Shown here: positions 18,213-28,740 of the stretch, piece after piece
How positions within the stretch are numbered: the stretch's first letter is position 1
Layout of the letters: each line of letters begins with the position of its first letter
Source of the DNA: an uncultured Colwellia sp.
GTDB taxonomy: Bacteria > Pseudomonadota > Gammaproteobacteria > Enterobacterales > Alteromonadaceae
Direction of reading: 5' to 3'
NCBI GenBank assembly: GCA_913063325.1
Contig: CAJXYE010000009.1
Span: 42,521-106,520 of the forward strand
Length of the DNA: 64,000 nucleotides
The notes under the pieces: generated by a model
Databases searched by the model: none
The model's input: only the letters and a program-made list of their open reading frames with translations
What the model was told of the DNA's origin: nothing
Translations under genes and position numbers: made by a program

Positions 18213-19907
18213 ATGTATAAGAGCGCATTGATTTTTATCTTGGCTGCCAGCTTAATTGCTTGTGGTGGTAGTAGTGAAAAAACCGCAGAAGTTGAACCCC
18301 CTGTAACCATTCCTCCTGTTACTCCAGTAGAACCAAGAGTTGACCATAGTGGTTTAACGCCGTTAACCAGCGACGTTATTGAAAAAAATGAGTATTTATC
18401 AGGTGGCGATACCACTGTTTTTGTTAGCAATGAAAATGCATTCAGCAGAAAGCCCGCAGCTATTGTTGATGATTTTCAGTTAGATGGCCACTTCACTTCA
18501 GGCGATCATTTATTCCGTACCCCAGATAATAACATTGGCCCAATATTAAGTACTGGTAGCTGTCAAGGTTGTCACCTTAATGATGGTCGTGGCGTGGTAC
18601 CAGCAAGTCCAGCGATAGCTATGAGCAGTATGTTAGTTAAATTGGCTGATTCTAAGGGTAATGCAGATCCTATTTATGGCGATCAGATACAACCTTTTTC
18701 AGTGCATGGCTTTATGGATGGTAATACCTTAGCGGCTGGTTTTTCTAAACACGATGGCTCGGTAAGTGGCACTGAGTTATACGGCGAAGCTTTTCCATTT
18801 ATCGTATTTGAAACAATCACCGGAGAGTACCCAGATGGTACCGCGTATGAATTACGTAATCCCGTATATAAAATAAAAGATTTAAGTTACGGAGCTTTTG
18901 TCGATGATATTCATTTCTCAGCTCGTGTTGCTCCACAAGCATTTGGTGTCGGGTTGTTAGGTGCTATTCCACAAGAAAATTTACTTAAATTAGTCGATGA
19001 AAACGACAGTGATAATGATGGTATTTCAGGTCGTGCTTCTATGGTTAGCAACGCGTTAGATAAAACTGGTACAGAAGATAAACTCATTGGTCGATTTGCC
19101 TATAAAGCGCAAAACCCTACTGTGTTGCAGCAAGTTTCGGGTGCTTACGGTGGAGACATGGGTGTTTCTACCAGTGTATTTAGTGGTGAGCCTTGTACTG
19201 ACAAGCAATTAGCTTGTTTGTTAGCGGCTGAGCAAGAAGCGAACTTGGGCACTGACACCGACTTAAGCGATCATTCACTAGCACTGGTTGAGTTTTATAA
19301 TCGTGTATTAGGCGTGCCAGCGCGTCGAGGTTTTGATAGTGAAAATGAGACTTGGACAGATGAAGTGCAAGCTGGACGAAGCTTGTTTTTTGAAGCTAAT
19401 TGTACTGGTTGTCATACGCCACGTCATGTTACCGGTGAAGCTAAAGGCAGTGTTTTAGGTGAAATAACGCTAGCAGGTCTTATCAAGCCCGAAAGTGGCG
19501 AAACTACAGAAGCTATCGCGGTATTATCTGACCAAACAATCTATCCATACACTGATTTGTTATTACATGATATGGGCGGCTCTTGCGCAGTTACCCGTGA
19601 AACATCTGCTGGTTTGTCTTGCTCTTCAGGCGCTGAATGTATGTATGTTCAACGTTGTGACGGTCTAGCTGATGGTGTTATCCAAGGCGATGCCAGTGGT
19701 ACTGAATGGAAAACTCCAGCGTTATGGGGCTTAGGATTAGTACAAACTGTAAATAAAGATTCAAGCTTCTTACATGACGGTCGCGCTCGCACTATCGAAG
19801 AAGCGGTTTTATGGCATGACGGTGAAGCAAAAGCCTCAAAAGAAACATTCATGAATTACAGCAAGGCTGAGCGTGAACAGCTACTGGCTTTTCTTAAATC
19901 GTTATAA
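18213..19907 (+). CDS. DUF1111-family di-haem lipoprotein (annotated as di-haem oxidoreductase / thiol oxidoreductase-like)
   Basis: CQGCH and CTGCH haem motifs; lipobox LIAC; FLHDGRARTIEEAVLWHDGEA. Confidence 0.92.
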   Translation: MYKSALIFILAASLIACGGSSEKTAEVEPPVTIPPVTPVEPRVDHSGLTPLTSDVIEKNEYLSGGDTTVFVSNENAFSRKPAAIVDDFQLDGHFTSGDHLFRTPDNNIGPILSTGSCQGCHLNDGRGVVPASPAIAMSSMLVKLADSKGNADPIYGDQIQPFSVHGFMDGNTLAAGFSKHDGSVSGTELYGEAFPFIVFETITGEYPDGTAYELRNPVYKIKDLSYGAFVDDIHFSARVAPQAFGVGLLGAIPQENLLKLVDENDSDNDGISGRASMVSNALDKTGTEDKLIGRFAYKAQNPTVLQQVSGAYGGDMGVSTSVFSGEPCTDKQLACLLAAEQEANLGTDTDLSDHSLALVEFYNRVLGVPARRGFDSENETWTDEVQAGRSLFFEANCTGCHTPRHVTGEAKGSVLGEITLAGLIKPESGETTEAIAVLSDQTIYPYTDLLLHDMGGSCAVTRETSAGLSCSSGAECMYVQRCDGLADGVIQGDASGTEWKTPALWGLGLVQTVNKDSSFLHDGRARTIEEAVLWHDGEAKASKETFMNYSKAEREQLLAFLKSL

Positions 19908-19922
19908 AGGCAGTAATCTAGT

Positions 19923-21422
19923 TTGAAGATCTTTCTGAGTAAATCAACATTGAAGGATAACAGTAAGCTTGTATTTACTTTTATCCTTTTAGGTGTTTTG
20001 TCTGCTTGCGATAGCGAGCAGCCTCATTCAGCACAATTGCAATCTAAAAGAGCACCTGCTTTTGAGTTAAATGAACATAAAACCGCAGGTGGAATGACCC
20101 ATAAGCGTTTGTTTGCTAGTTACCTTTACCCGGGTGAGAAACTGAGTAGTAAGCAACAACTCGATTTTTGGACGGGCTTTTCATTTTTTCGTGATCCTTG
20201 GGTTGCAGCCCCTAGTGCTACCGGAAATCGGGATGGTTTAGGGCCATTATTTAATACACGTTCTTGTATTGCCTGCCATACAGCAGGATCTCGCGCTAAA
20301 ATCGATGAAGCGGGGCATATCTTACCCTTATCATTAGTGGTGCGTTTAGGTAGCACAGATCCTAGTATTAAAGCGGTTGATCCTATCTATGGTGGTCAAA
20401 TTCAACCACGGGCAATTAGTTATCGCTTAACGGATGCGAATATTATAAAAAAATCTCCGTATACAGATAACCTAGGTGAAGCTTGGTTAGATAAAAGTTA
20501 TAGCAAAATTACTGGCGTTTTTGCTGATGGTGAGCCTTATGAATTACTCAAACCAAGTTATCAATTAACTAAGTTAGCCTATGGTGAACTAGCTCCACAT
20601 ATTGGTCTATCGGTAAGACTTGCGCCAAATATATTTGGCATGGGACTACTTAATGCTATTAAAACCGATGATTTACTCAAGCAAGAAGACAGTGACGATA
20701 TCGATGGTAATGGTATTTCAGCAAAATATAACCGCGTACCTAATGTTATCACTCAGGCTATTGAAGTAGGGCGTTTTGGTTTTAAATCCAAGCAACCTAA
20801 CTTACATCAACAAGTTGCAGCGGCCTTTCGCGATGATATTGGTATCACCAACTCTAGCTTTGTTGATGAAACTTGTAGCAAAACTCAAGTCGCTTGTAAC
20901 TATGCCAGTGCGTACGGTGGCCATAGCTTGGCTGACTTAGAAATACCGGATAACCGACTTGACCTTACCGTTACCTTTAATGAGTTACTTGGTGTGCCTC
21001 CCGCTAGAAACTTAAACAATAAGACTGTGCAAGCCGGCAGGGCAACCTTCTATCAATTAAGTTGTCAGCAATGTCATACCCCAAGTTATGTCACCGATGA
21101 AAATTATCCGGTGAAGGAACTAGCAAAACAAACTATTTGGCCATACACAGATTTAGCCTTACATGATATGGGTGAAGGTTTAGCTGATGGCGTATATGAG
21201 TTTAATGCTAATGGCAGAGAGTGGCGAACGGCACCTTTATGGGGCATAGGATTACAAAAATATAAAACCGGTCAACAGCGTTTTTTACATGATGGTAGAG
21301 CGCGCACAATTAGCGAGGCTATTTTATGGCATGGCGGTGAAGCAGAGCCAGCCAAAAAAGCCTATCTCGCATTAACCAAACAGCAACGTGATGCCTTAAT
21401 TCAATTTGTTAAGGCTATTTAG
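19923..21422 (+). CDS. DUF1111-family di-haem lipoprotein (paralogue)
   Basis: CIACH and CQQCH haem motifs; lipobox LSAC; FLHDGRARTISEAILWHGGEA. Confidence 0.92.
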   Translation: MKIFLSKSTLKDNSKLVFTFILLGVLSACDSEQPHSAQLQSKRAPAFELNEHKTAGGMTHKRLFASYLYPGEKLSSKQQLDFWTGFSFFRDPWVAAPSATGNRDGLGPLFNTRSCIACHTAGSRAKIDEAGHILPLSLVVRLGSTDPSIKAVDPIYGGQIQPRAISYRLTDANIIKKSPYTDNLGEAWLDKSYSKITGVFADGEPYELLKPSYQLTKLAYGELAPHIGLSVRLAPNIFGMGLLNAIKTDDLLKQEDSDDIDGNGISAKYNRVPNVITQAIEVGRFGFKSKQPNLHQQVAAAFRDDIGITNSSFVDETCSKTQVACNYASAYGGHSLADLEIPDNRLDLTVTFNELLGVPPARNLNNKTVQAGRATFYQLSCQQCHTPSYVTDENYPVKELAKQTIWPYTDLALHDMGEGLADGVYEFNANGREWRTAPLWGIGLQKYKTGQQRFLHDGRARTISEAILWHGGEAEPAKKAYLALTKQQRDALIQFVKAI

Positions 21423-21431
21423 CGCATCTTA

Positions 21432-22637
21432 ATGGAAGTTAAACAAACAATGATTAATACAAATTTAAATTTTTTAACGAATAAGAATAGTCGTTTAATA
21501 CCAAGCCTACTAATAACGGCAATGTTAACGGCTTGTGGTGGTGGGTCTGATACAGCAGAAATCACTCCTGATCCTATTGCTCCGACAACACCTACTACGC
21601 CAACTAGCACCATTGATGATGAGTTTGGCTTATGGCTAACCGATTTAGCTAATAATCATGTATTACCAAGCTATCAAAACTTGCAAGAATCATCAGCTTT
21701 GCTAAGTAAGCAAACCATTGAATTTTGTGCGAATGCAAGTCCTACTAATGCTGAACACCTTGTACTGCAAACATCATGGCGTGAAGTGATGTCTAGTTGG
21801 CAAGCAATTCAGTGGTTAAAAGTGGGACCTATTGTTGAGAATAATCGAATTTTTAGATTGCACTATTGGCCTGATAGTAAAGACAGTGTCGGTCGTGGGG
21901 TAACTAATTTACTTGCAAGTAGCGAAGAGATTAACCAAGCATTTATTGCTAAGCAGAGTGTTGGGAGCCAAGGTTTACCAGCAATCGAACTATTGTTATT
22001 TCCTGAAGCCAGTCAAGATATCTTGACTAACGCAAATGATAAAGACAAACGCTGCCAAGTATTAACAGCGATAAGTGCCAACGTTGCCACTATTACTGAA
22101 GAAGTGAATAGTGAATGGCAAATAGCAGGAGGAAATTACCATGCACAACTTACCCAAGGTACAGGTGATTTCAGTAGCAAGAAAGATGCAGTTGAAGAGT
22201 TAGTTACTAACTGGCTTGAGCAAATTGAGCGCGTTAAAGACGAGAAAATGTTAGTGCCACTATCGGTGAGTAGCCCAGGTATTCCAACTATAGCAGAGCA
22301 TGCTCTAAGTGATACTTCTGTGCTAAGTCTTCAGAAAAACATTGCTACTTTTAGCGTGATTTATAGTGCTGGAGGAGGTCATGGTTTTGACAACATTTTA
22401 ATTGATCATTTAAGCCAGCAAAATATTGCTACTGAGATGCTGACATCAATTGAATCAGCTATTACCAACGCTAATGCGTTAGCGGGTAGCTATGAAACCT
22501 TGCTAAAAACAGAAGCGGGGCGTGCACAAATTACTGTGACTATTGATTCATTACGCGGGATTAGAGACGTACTTACCGTCGACTTTGTTCAAGCAACTGA
22601 TATTAACATCGGTTTTAACTCAAACGATGGCGACTAG
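21432..22637 (+). CDS. Second imelysin-family lipoprotein
   Basis: Lipobox LTAC; imelysin-like architecture with GLPAIELLLF. Confidence 0.85.
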   Translation: MEVKQTMINTNLNFLTNKNSRLIPSLLITAMLTACGGGSDTAEITPDPIAPTTPTTPTSTIDDEFGLWLTDLANNHVLPSYQNLQESSALLSKQTIEFCANASPTNAEHLVLQTSWREVMSSWQAIQWLKVGPIVENNRIFRLHYWPDSKDSVGRGVTNLLASSEEINQAFIAKQSVGSQGLPAIELLLFPEASQDILTNANDKDKRCQVLTAISANVATITEEVNSEWQIAGGNYHAQLTQGTGDFSSKKDAVEELVTNWLEQIERVKDEKMLVPLSVSSPGIPTIAEHALSDTSVLSLQKNIATFSVIYSAGGGHGFDNILIDHLSQQNIATEMLTSIESAITNANALAGSYETLLKTEAGRAQITVTIDSLRGIRDVLTVDFVQATDINIGFNSNDGD

Positions 22638-22648
22638 AGACTAACTAT

Positions 22649-24946
22649 ATGAAGAACTTAGCAGTAAAAAAGTCACCTGTAGCGCGAGCATTAATCTTAG
22701 CTCTACCATTAATATTAGCTAGTCAATATAGTTTTGCAGATGAAGATAATCAGCCAAATGTTGATGAGCAGCGATCTGTCAACTCATCGGTAAGTAAGCA
22801 GGTTGAAGTGATCAGTATCTTTGGTAGTCATAACCAGCTAGAAACGGCGACAGGCTCAGCTGTAGTGATTGGTGAAGCGCAATTAGATTTATTTGAGTTT
22901 GACGATATTCACCGTGTTTTACAAAGTGTTCCGGGTGTTTATGTCCGTGAAGAAGATGGTTATGGACTTCGTCCAAACATTGGTCTTCGCGGTGCAACCT
23001 CTGAGCGTAGTAGTAAAATCGCTATCATGGAGGATGGTGTATTAATTGCGCCAGCACCTTATGCAGCCCCAGCAGCGTATTATTTCCCCATGACGTCACG
23101 CATGACCCAGGTGGAAGTATTTAAAGGTCCATCGGCTATTCAATATGGTCCCAATACGGTTGGTGGTGCTATCAATATGGTCTCGCGTGGAATTACAGAG
23201 AATTCAGCCAAGCAAGGCGGAGAGGGTATGGTTGACTTGGCCTATGGTCAAGATAACTATCAAAAAGCCCATGGTTATTATTCACAAAATATCACCAGTG
23301 AAAATGCGCTAACGGGCAAAGGACAAATTGGTCTATTAGTGGAAGGTATTCACTTAGGCTCGGATGGTTTTAAGACCTTGACCGATGCTGAGGGTAATTC
23401 ACATGATACCGGCTTTGAAAAAAACGAAGTCTTAATGAAGCTTAACTATGTGCCGAGTAATTCTGAGAGTAATCAATTTTTTCAGTTTAAAATGGGCTAT
23501 GGCGAAGAAGTCTCTGATGAAACTTACTTGGGATTGACGGATGAGGACTTTGCTAAAGATAGTAATGTACGTTACCTGGCTAGTCAAAAAGATGAAATGG
23601 ATTGGGAGCACTATCAATTTCAATTGTCACATTATATTGAGTTAAGCGACGAGATAAGTTTGTTTAGTCAGGCTTATCACAGAGAATTTGATCGTGACTG
23701 GGATCGTTTTAATAGTTTTAATACCAATCGTAGTATGCAAACCATTTTAACGTCTCCTGATACGGGCGTGAATCAGCTCTTTATGGATGTGCTTCGTGGC
23801 GATAGAGATAGCTTTACCGAAACCGAAGCATTAGTTTTTACCTTAAATGACCGACGTTATTACTCAAAGGGTATTGAAACTAAATTGACTTGGGATACAA
23901 CTATTAACGCTGCTGAAGTGGTTTTAGATACTGGTATCCGAGTTCATCAAGACAATGTTACCCGTAAACATACCGCAACTTATTATGATATGCAGTCAGG
24001 CGTTATGGTACTTAACGGTACGCCAAGTGAAGTGATTACCCAAAACGATGATACCGCTACTGCTGTCGCGGCCTTTACCAATGTTAATGCTGTGATTGAT
24101 AAATTTCATATCACCCTTGGTTTACGTATTGAGCATATTGAAGGCGAGGCTAAAGATTTGTTGGAAAGCACCATCAAAGAAAACTCAGATACCGTATTCT
24201 TGCCGGGTGCTGGTTTGTTTTATCAGTTAACTACTGAGCATGGTTTACTTGTTGGTGTGAATAAAGGTTATGTTCCTAATAGTCCAGGGCAAGAGAGTAA
24301 TATAGATCCCGAAGAAAGTTGGAATTATGAATTTGGCTGGCGTTATAGTACCGATGAACTTCAAGGTGAAGTGATTGGATTTTATAATGATTATAGTAAC
24401 TTAAAAGGTGCCTGTACTTTCTCTAGTGGTTGTACTCAAGAGCTTGATCAAGAGTTTAATGGTGGTGAAGTTGATGTCTATGGTATTGAAGCGTCAACCA
24501 GTATTAGCTGGCAAATATCGGATAGTTTAACTGTGCCGTTTAAAGTTGCTTACACCTATAGCCAGTCTGAATTTCAAAATAGCTTTGATTCAACATTCTC
24601 ACAATGGGGCAGTGTTGAAGTGGGCGATGAATTACCTTATTTACCTGAGCAACAGTTATCAATAGAGACTGGTTTACAAGGTGAGCAATGGCAAGTTTCA
24701 TTGATGTTTAAATACCTAAGTGAAATGAGTGAAGCTGCAGGCAGTAATACCGAACTTGAGGGCTTAACTACTGATGAATTAATGCAAGTTGATTTATCTT
24801 CTTGGTACCAAGTGAATGAGCAACTAAAACTTTACGGGAAAATAGATAATATAACCGGTGAAGAGGTCATTGTCTCTCGTCGCCCGTTTGGCGCACGCCC
24901 AGGTAAGCCTACCCAAATTATCGTGGGTATTAAATACAGTTTTTAG
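22649..24946 (+). CDS. TonB-dependent outer-membrane receptor (FecA-like)
   Basis: Plug domain VLQSVPGVYVREEDGYGLRPNIGLRG, FKGPSAIQYGPNTVGGAIN, C-terminal IKYSF. Confidence 0.95.
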   Translation: MKNLAVKKSPVARALILALPLILASQYSFADEDNQPNVDEQRSVNSSVSKQVEVISIFGSHNQLETATGSAVVIGEAQLDLFEFDDIHRVLQSVPGVYVREEDGYGLRPNIGLRGATSERSSKIAIMEDGVLIAPAPYAAPAAYYFPMTSRMTQVEVFKGPSAIQYGPNTVGGAINMVSRGITENSAKQGGEGMVDLAYGQDNYQKAHGYYSQNITSENALTGKGQIGLLVEGIHLGSDGFKTLTDAEGNSHDTGFEKNEVLMKLNYVPSNSESNQFFQFKMGYGEEVSDETYLGLTDEDFAKDSNVRYLASQKDEMDWEHYQFQLSHYIELSDEISLFSQAYHREFDRDWDRFNSFNTNRSMQTILTSPDTGVNQLFMDVLRGDRDSFTETEALVFTLNDRRYYSKGIETKLTWDTTINAAEVVLDTGIRVHQDNVTRKHTATYYDMQSGVMVLNGTPSEVITQNDDTATAVAAFTNVNAVIDKFHITLGLRIEHIEGEAKDLLESTIKENSDTVFLPGAGLFYQLTTEHGLLVGVNKGYVPNSPGQESNIDPEESWNYEFGWRYSTDELQGEVIGFYNDYSNLKGACTFSSGCTQELDQEFNGGEVDVYGIEASTSISWQISDSLTVPFKVAYTYSQSEFQNSFDSTFSQWGSVEVGDELPYLPEQQLSIETGLQGEQWQVSLMFKYLSEMSEAAGSNTELEGLTTDELMQVDLSSWYQVNEQLKLYGKIDNITGEEVIVSRRPFGARPGKPTQIIVGIKYSF

Positions 24947-24998
24947 TGCGTTAGTTTGATGTTTTTCTTAAAGGTAAGTTGCAAGAGAGTTTTGAAAT

Positions 24999-26120
24999 AT
25001 GATCAGTCGTAGAGCATTTTTATTTGGCCTTGGCGGTATCGGTGCTGTGGGCGTGATTGGTGTAGTCGGTACTACGCCAGCTTCTTTATTATTAAGTGGA
25101 AAAAAGCAGTGGTTAGTGAGTGGCTGTAGTGACAATAAAGGCAATTTTTTTGCTTCAGCTTTTGATTTACAGGGGCAGTTAATCAATAAAGTTGTTTTAC
25201 CTGCGCGTGCTCACCAAGTTATTGCGCTGAAAAGCAAACCAGGCCATGCCTTGGTTTTTGCCCGTCGACCAGGTCAGTATGTGTTAGAAATTGACTTTAT
25301 TCGTGGTGAAGTTGTTAATCATATTGCGGTTAGCGATAATCAGCGTTTTTATGGTCACGGCGCTTTGATAAAAAACGATAGCCTTTTGTTAAGCACTGAA
25401 AACGATTATAAAAACGGTAAGGGTCTTATCGTTTTACGCGACAGAGTGACTCAGCAGGTTGTTGAACAATATGACTCTGGTGGTATTGGCCCACATCAGT
25501 TAGCCGTAATGCCAAGCTCAAATGAAAAACAAATTGTCATTGCTAACGGCGGTATTCAAACTCACCCGGAGCAGTCTCGTAAAAAATTAAACCTTGATTC
25601 TATGCAGCCAAATCTTGCTTACATGGATTTAACAACAGGGCAAATAGATGATAAATTTGAGCTAGAAAATAAGCGACTTAGTATTCGACATTTAGATGTT
25701 AGCTCACAAGGAAAAGTGGTTGCAGGATTACAATATCAAGGTGTATCAACTGATGAAGTACCACTTGCCATATCGCATCATGGTGAAAATGAATTGTCCT
25801 TATTAAAAGCTGATACTGATACATGGCGTAAGATGAAACAATATACAGCCAGTGTTTGTATCAACAGTAAAAGTAATACTGTGGTTATTACTTGCCCTAA
25901 AGCTGATCTGCTCACATTTTGGCAGCTAGACTCAAACACTTTTATCAGCAGTCATAAGCTTAAAGATGGCGCAGGTGCGACGCTACTTGACGATAGTTTT
26001 ATTGCCTCAACAGGACGCGGGCGCATTATTTCACAACATGATCCCTTAAAGCCTTATCAAGTTCGTGGGAATTTTAATGATCTGCGTTGGGACAATCATA
26101 TGACGGCAATTTTAGCCTAA
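24999..26120 (+). CDS. DUF1513-family protein with Tat-like signal
   Basis: SRRAFLFG twin-Arg motif; GHGALIKNDSLLLSTENDY and YDSGGIGPHQLAVMP typical of DUF1513. Confidence 0.85.
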   Translation: MISRRAFLFGLGGIGAVGVIGVVGTTPASLLLSGKKQWLVSGCSDNKGNFFASAFDLQGQLINKVVLPARAHQVIALKSKPGHALVFARRPGQYVLEIDFIRGEVVNHIAVSDNQRFYGHGALIKNDSLLLSTENDYKNGKGLIVLRDRVTQQVVEQYDSGGIGPHQLAVMPSSNEKQIVIANGGIQTHPEQSRKKLNLDSMQPNLAYMDLTTGQIDDKFELENKRLSIRHLDVSSQGKVVAGLQYQGVSTDEVPLAISHHGENELSLLKADTDTWRKMKQYTASVCINSKSNTVVITCPKADLLTFWQLDSNTFISSHKLKDGAGATLLDDSFIASTGRGRIISQHDPLKPYQVRGNFNDLRWDNHMTAILA

Positions 26121-26134
26121 AAAAACACGATAAA

Positions 26135-26154
26135 TAATGAATAAATATTCACTA
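26135..26154 (+). promoter_or_regulatory. Candidate ARG box upstream of argR
   Basis: TGAATAAATATTCA palindrome (26138-26151), resembling the ArgR operator half-sites TGAAT/ATTCA. Confidence 0.6.
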
Positions 26155-26212
26155 AGCAGGTGGCATATAGTGTAGAATTGTCATATACCAATTAATTATA
26201 TGAAGAAGCTAA

Positions 26213-26689
26213 ATGACTAGCAGCCGTAAAGAGAAAGAATCCCTATTAGTTCATGCATTTAAACGATTATTAAAAGAACAATGTTATGGCTCTCAAGGTC
26301 AATTAGCTGAAGCGCTTGCCGCACAAGGTTTCGAAGATATGTCGCAAGCGAAAATATCTCGATTATTATCTAAACTCGGTGCAGTTAAAACCCGTAATAC
26401 TAATAACGAAATGATTTATATTCTGCCAGATGAATTAGCTGTGCCTAAGTCAAAGCAGTCAATCGAATCAGTGGTATTAAGTGTTAAGCATAATCAAATG
26501 CAAATTATTTTAAAAACAGGTATCGGCGCCGCACCATTAATTTCTCGTATGCTTGATAGCATGGGTGAGTCGGCCGGTATTTTAGGTACACTTGCTGGAG
26601 ATGACACCATTTTTATTGCGCCGGTTGATGTCGATAGGATTGAAGAGATCACTATTTCAATTCGTAATTTATTAGCGGTTAAAGAATAA
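26213..26689 (+). CDS. argR: Arginine repressor ArgR
   Basis: ORF; GSQGQLAEALAAQGF winged helix and GTLAGDDTIFI C-terminal oligomerisation/Arg-binding domain. Confidence 0.93.
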   Translation: MTSSRKEKESLLVHAFKRLLKEQCYGSQGQLAEALAAQGFEDMSQAKISRLLSKLGAVKTRNTNNEMIYILPDELAVPKSKQSIESVVLSVKHNQMQIILKTGIGAAPLISRMLDSMGESAGILGTLAGDDTIFIAPVDVDRIEEITISIRNLLAVKE

Positions 26690-26706
26690 CGTCCCTTATT
26701 AACATA

Positions 26707-26736
26707 ATAATCCTCGTCAAAATTGACGAGGATTAT
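26707..26736 (+). terminator. Hairpin between convergent argR and fadL-like genes
   Basis: taatcctcgtcaa / ttgacgaggatta inverted repeat. Confidence 0.7.
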
Positions 26737-26791
26737 CTTAAAGCAAGGATTAAAAAGCTACTCGTTAGCTTTTTCGTTTTAGCTAATCCCT

Positions 26792-28051
26792 TTAAAAAAC
26801 ATGATTGTATTGTGCTGAAACGATATAAGCATCGCCTTCAGATTCAAATGTCCATTGTTGCCCTAAGTCATCCGTTTCAGTAAATGTTTCGGTATTACCT
26901 TGAATAATACTAACGCCAAAATCGACTGATGATTGATTGTCAAAGCTATAGTTAACACCACCACTTATCCAAATTCGGTCACTATCGGGAATTGATATAG
27001 AGCGATGATCTTCATCGGTTGGTGTTTGATCATAAGCAATACCTGTTCGTAAAGTGACATTACTGCTTATTTGGTAGCTAGCACCAACGGCATAACGTAG
27101 TGAATCAGAGAAATTCTCTTTTTTTGAAAATACCGGCTCATCAACTCCTGCAGCATAACCAGCCAGCTCATCAAAACTACTCCAGCCTGTCCACATTGCC
27201 GAGTAATGAATGGCTAAGTCAGTATTTAATTGATGTAGGCCAGAAAACTCCATAATCGCCGGTAAGGCAATACCCAAGGCACCAGGCACCACTTCACCTG
27301 CGAGGCCGCCAAGATTTGTAGGTAAACCATTACTATAATCACCTTCCAGCTCTAATTTTACTTCACTACGATAACTAAAACCTAAACGATGGTTTTCATT
27401 GAAATCATACGATAAACCCATATTCCAACCGTAAGCAATATCATCTCCCGCTAAATTGGCCGCCTCAGTTTTTGGTGGTAAAGGCATAGGGCTGTCACCA
27501 AAATTACGCACTAAAGATGCATCGGCATAAACGACATTTAAGCCACCGGCAATGGCAAATTGGTCATTTACTTTATATGAAAGGCTGGTATTAAAGTTAA
27601 CCGTAGTAATTGATGTTTCACCGGCTAATTGCCCAGCAGCATAATCATCATCAAATTCAGTCGCTAAACCAAAGTTAGAAAAAGTGCCAAAGCCAAGAGC
27701 AAATTTGTCATTTAATGGCACCACCAAATACATGGCAGGAATGATGGCACTGGGTGCAATGCTACTATCGTTTAGCGCGATAGGGTCAACGCTCGTAGGC
27801 GCATCAATACCAGTCAAACTAACATCTGGCATTACATAAGTACCGGTAACTGAGAATTCGATTGTATCGAACTGCGCCATAAGAGCAGGGTTACGCGCGA
27901 CCACAGAAGCATTATCTGCAATAGCGGCTTCACCAGCAAAGGCTCTGCCTAAACCTGCAGCACTGTGTTCTGCCAACTGAAAAGCAGCACCAACACTGTA
28001 AAATGATGAGCAGGTTAGCGAGAGTGCTAATAAAGGTTTTTTAAATTTCAT
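26792..28051 (-). CDS. OmpP1/FadL-family outer-membrane transporter
   Basis: AFQLAEHSAAGLGRAFAGEAAIADNASVVARNPA; C-terminal YNHVF. Confidence 0.93.
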   Translation of the reverse strand: MKFKKPLLALSLTCSSFYSVGAAFQLAEHSAAGLGRAFAGEAAIADNASVVARNPALMAQFDTIEFSVTGTYVMPDVSLTGIDAPTSVDPIALNDSSIAPSAIIPAMYLVVPLNDKFALGFGTFSNFGLATEFDDDYAAGQLAGETSITTVNFNTSLSYKVNDQFAIAGGLNVVYADASLVRNFGDSPMPLPPKTEAANLAGDDIAYGWNMGLSYDFNENHRLGFSYRSEVKLELEGDYSNGLPTNLGGLAGEVVPGALGIALPAIMEFSGLHQLNTDLAIHYSAMWTGWSSFDELAGYAAGVDEPVFSKKENFSDSLRYAVGASYQISSNVTLRTGIAYDQTPTDEDHRSISIPDSDRIWISGGVNYSFDNQSSVDFGVSIIQGNTETFTETDDLGQQWTFESEGDAYIVSAQYNHVF

Positions 28052-28213
28052 AACTTTAGACCATAGAGAAGAGATAAGTTATTGAGGCTACCTCAAAGTA
28101 CAGCTTTGAACTGTAGTCAATGGTCAAAACTAGTAACCAAGTTGTTAATGTAGCCGGAGAGCGACTGTTTTTCTAAAGGTGGAGTTGGAAAAAATTACTT
28201 TGTCGCGTTTTTA

Positions 28214-28227
28214 TTAATGTAGGTCAA
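28214..28227 (+). promoter_or_regulatory. Candidate FNR/DNR-type site upstream of the hemerythrin gene
   Basis: TTAATgtagGTCAA, 8/10 to TTGAT-N4-ATCAA. Confidence 0.4.
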
Positions 28228-28293
28228 GGCTCAAACTTAATCGTTCGATTACGATACACATATTGATAATAGAAAATAAAAGCAGGAAATAAT

Positions 28294-28734
28294 ATGAGTT
28301 CAATTCCAGAGTACATGACAGCAAAACATAGAGAGTGTGATGAGTTTTTTACTGAAGCTGAAGCCGCGGTTGCCAAGAAAGATTGGTCGTTAGCATTAAC
28401 AAAGTGGCAGAGCTTTGCTGGTGAGTTAACAGAGCACTTAGCGCAAGAGGAAGAGGTATTGTTTCCACAATTTGAGCAAGCTACCGGTATGACGGCAGGA
28501 CCAACACAAGTTATGCGCATGGAGCATCAACAAATGCGTGCTTTGGTACAGTCACTTGATAATGCTCTTGCGGCTAAAGAAAAAGATGAATACCTAGGTT
28601 TGTCTGAAACCTTGATGGTGATGATGCAGCAGCACAATATGAAAGAAGAGATGATGCTTTACCCTATGATGGCGCAACACTTAAGTGATAGCGAACAGCT
28701 TATTGAAGGTTTTAAAGCCAGAAAAGTCGCGTAA
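28294..28734 (+). CDS. Hemerythrin-domain protein
   Basis: HRECDEFF, HLAQEEEVLFP, HQQM, HNMKEEMMLYPM iron-ligand pattern. Confidence 0.92.
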   Translation: MSSIPEYMTAKHRECDEFFTEAEAAVAKKDWSLALTKWQSFAGELTEHLAQEEEVLFPQFEQATGMTAGPTQVMRMEHQQMRALVQSLDNALAAKEKDEYLGLSETLMVMMQQHNMKEEMMLYPMMAQHLSDSEQLIEGFKARKVA

Positions 28735-28740
28735 ATAATT

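Noticed and set aside
26182-26202. CATATACCAATTAATTATATG near-palindrome before argR
   Set aside because: Contains ATACCAATT like the MITE ends, but is short and adjacent to the start codon; more likely promoter or RBS context than an element.
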